Of a DNA stretch of 64,000 nt, positions 63,050-64,000 are shown piece after piece (position 1 is the first letter of the stretch; each line of letters opens with the position of its first letter). Source of the DNA: Acidobacterium sp049965615 (GTDB taxonomy: Bacteria; Acidobacteriota; Terriglobia; Terriglobales; Acidobacteriaceae). The translations under genes were made by a program, and so were the position numbers. Location of the stretch: contig JBMFWD010000007.1 of NCBI GenBank assembly GCA_049965615.1, positions 1-64,000 on the forward strand, given 5' to 3'. The notes below the pieces were generated by a model. The model did no database searches, was not told the origin of the DNA, and saw only the letters and a program-made list of their open reading frames with translations.

Positions 63050-64000
63050 CTAGATCACAACCTCGGATGCAGCCTCTGCCCGCACACCATTCGCAGGAAA
63101 GAAAACCCTAAACACCGTCCCCGTACTGCCACCCTGCCCTGCAGCCCGACTGCGCACCGCAATTTTTGCCTGGTGCTTGCGCAGAATCTGAGCGCTCACC
63201 CACAACCCCAGTCCGGTTCCCGTCGCTTCCTTCGTCGTATAAAACGGCTCAAAAATATGCGGCAGCGTCTCTGAGGGAATCCCGCAGCCCGTGTCCGCAA
63301 TCGTCACCAGAACACCCTCCTGCTCAGGCTCTTTCGCATCGCAGAACCTCCGAATCCGAATCGTAAACTGACCGCCATTCGGCATCATCGAATCCACTGC
63401 ATTCGAAATCAGATTCGTGAACAGTTGCCGTATCTCCCCGGAGAAGCAGAACAGGCTCGCGTCGGCATCGTACTCCCGCACCACCTTGATCTGCATCGCA
63501 ACCAGCCGCCCCTGGTGCAGCGCCAGCACCGAATCCATCAGCTCGCCCAGCTTCGCCACGCTCGGCAGCGTCGACTGCCGGTAAAAGCGCAGCGTCTGCT
63601 GCGTAATCTCGGAGACCCGCCCCAGCTCATGCTGTGCCATCTCCACATATTGAGCGGATTCAGCATCCAGATCCGCCTGCTGTATCAGGTACAGCAGATT
63701 CGTCACCGCCTCCAGGGGATTATTAATCTCGTGCGCAATCGAAGCCGCCAGACGTCCCGCCGCCGCCAGCTTCTCCGTCTTCCGCAACGCTTCCTCTGAC
63801 TGCTTGCGCCCGGTCGCATCCACCAACACCGCGCCTACCCACCGAATCGGCTCATCCTCTGTCCCAATCGGATACAAATTCACAATCCACGTCTTGCGAT
63901 GCGACGCACCCCGCCCGGCATTTTCCGGCTCGCCCGCGTCCACCTCCAGCTCAAGATCCCGAACCGGCTCGCCACCCTCCAGCACCCGCTCCAGCCCAAT
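63050..64000 (-). CDS. Sensor histidine kinase, N-terminus outside the window
   Basis: The visible portion, about 315 residues, runs from the window edge (64000) to the stop at 63050. It includes the end of a PAS domain (IVNLYPIGTEDEPIRWVGAVLVDATGRK), HisKA with the phospho-acceptor His in SIAHEINNPLEA, and HATPase_c (NLISNAVDSM N-box, IADTGCGIP G1, GTGLGL G2 box). It is therefore a PAS-containing hybrid-free kinase of the NtrB/HPK4 type. The upstream sensor part cannot be seen. Its stop lies 6 bp from the protease gene stop. Confidence 0.9.
   Translation of the reverse strand: MGLERVLEGGEPVRDLELEVDAGEPENAGRGASHRKTWIVNLYPIGTEDEPIRWVGAVLVDATGRKQSEEALRKTEKLAAAGRLAASIAHEINNPLEAVTNLLYLIQQADLDAESAQYVEMAQHELGRVSEITQQTLRFYRQSTLPSVAKLGELMDSVLALHQGRLVAMQIKVVREYDADASLFCFSGEIRQLFTNLISNAVDSMMPNGGQFTIRIRRFCDAKEPEQEGVLVTIADTGCGIPSETLPHIFEPFYTTKEATGTGLGLWVSAQILRKHQAKIAVRSRAAGQGGSTGTVFRVFFPANGVRAEAASEVVI

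Overview
The window is high-GC chromosomal DNA, almost certainly from a soil or plant-litter acidobacterium of the class Terriglobia (Acidobacteriaceae, Terriglobus/Granulicella/Edaphobacter-like). The evidence is an Oar-like TonB-dependent receptor with an N-terminal carboxypeptidase-regulatory-like domain, a paired DUF2339/DUF3999 membrane module, dispersed hairpin repeats, an LptD-type outer membrane and a pectin-degradation locus. The strong C-in-third-position codon bias creates very long antisense shadow ORFs, which are left out.

Layout. 1-0.4 kb: remnant of a transposase with a duplicated 78-bp end. 0.4-4.2 kb: rhodanese and two sugar-porter MFS transporters. 4.2-7.4 kb: DUF3999/DUF2339 pair. 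7.6-8.6 kb: class I DAHP synthase. 9.1-24.3 kb: a pectin/galacturonate utilisation island made of uxaC, an ExuT-like transporter, a LarA-like Ni-pincer racemase/epimerase homologue, UxaE, an SDR, a GH28, a GntR/FCD regulator, a GH28-CE8 fusion and a SusC/Oar-like TonB receptor. A TGGTNNNACCA-type palindrome precedes four of its transcription units. 24.6-28.2 kb: a bufferin/gig-type metal-RiPP operon (Cys-rich precursor, DUF692 MNIO enzyme, DUF2063 partner, DoxX, ECF sigma factor, zinc anti-sigma). It is followed by a DtxR/MntR regulator and an Nramp transporter, so 24.6-30.9 kb is a metal-homeostasis block. 31-40 kb: GH79-like hydrolase, aldo/keto reductase, LptD, RDD protein, OPT transporter. 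40.2-45.6 kb (minus strand): conserved housekeeping run ispE, tRNA-Gln, prs, rplY, pth, rpsF, rpsR, rplI. 45.6-49.9 kb: decayed glycosyltransferase, murJ, hemL and a HIT protein, with six copies of a GGGTGCCC-starting hairpin repeat in the gaps of 44.3-49.5 kb. 50.3-64 kb: ftsK, NarL-type response regulator, OmpA-family protein, oxidoreductases, ABC-2 exporter, trypsin-fold lipoprotein protease and a histidine kinase cut by the window edge.

How the genes work together. Secreted polygalacturonase and pectinesterase would turn pectin into galacturonate oligomers, the TonB receptor would carry them across the outer membrane, and the ExuT-like permease across the inner membrane. UxaC and UxaE then give fructuronate through the epimerase route rather than tagaturonate reductase, and the SDR would reduce it. 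The LarA homologue in the same operon has no assigned step and is the most interesting enzyme here. The second notable system is the bufferin operon, whose precursor carries a 13-residue six-cysteine motif in tandem duplicate and which encodes its own ECF sigma/anti-sigma pair. All functional statements rest on reading the sequence and recognising families; no database search was run.
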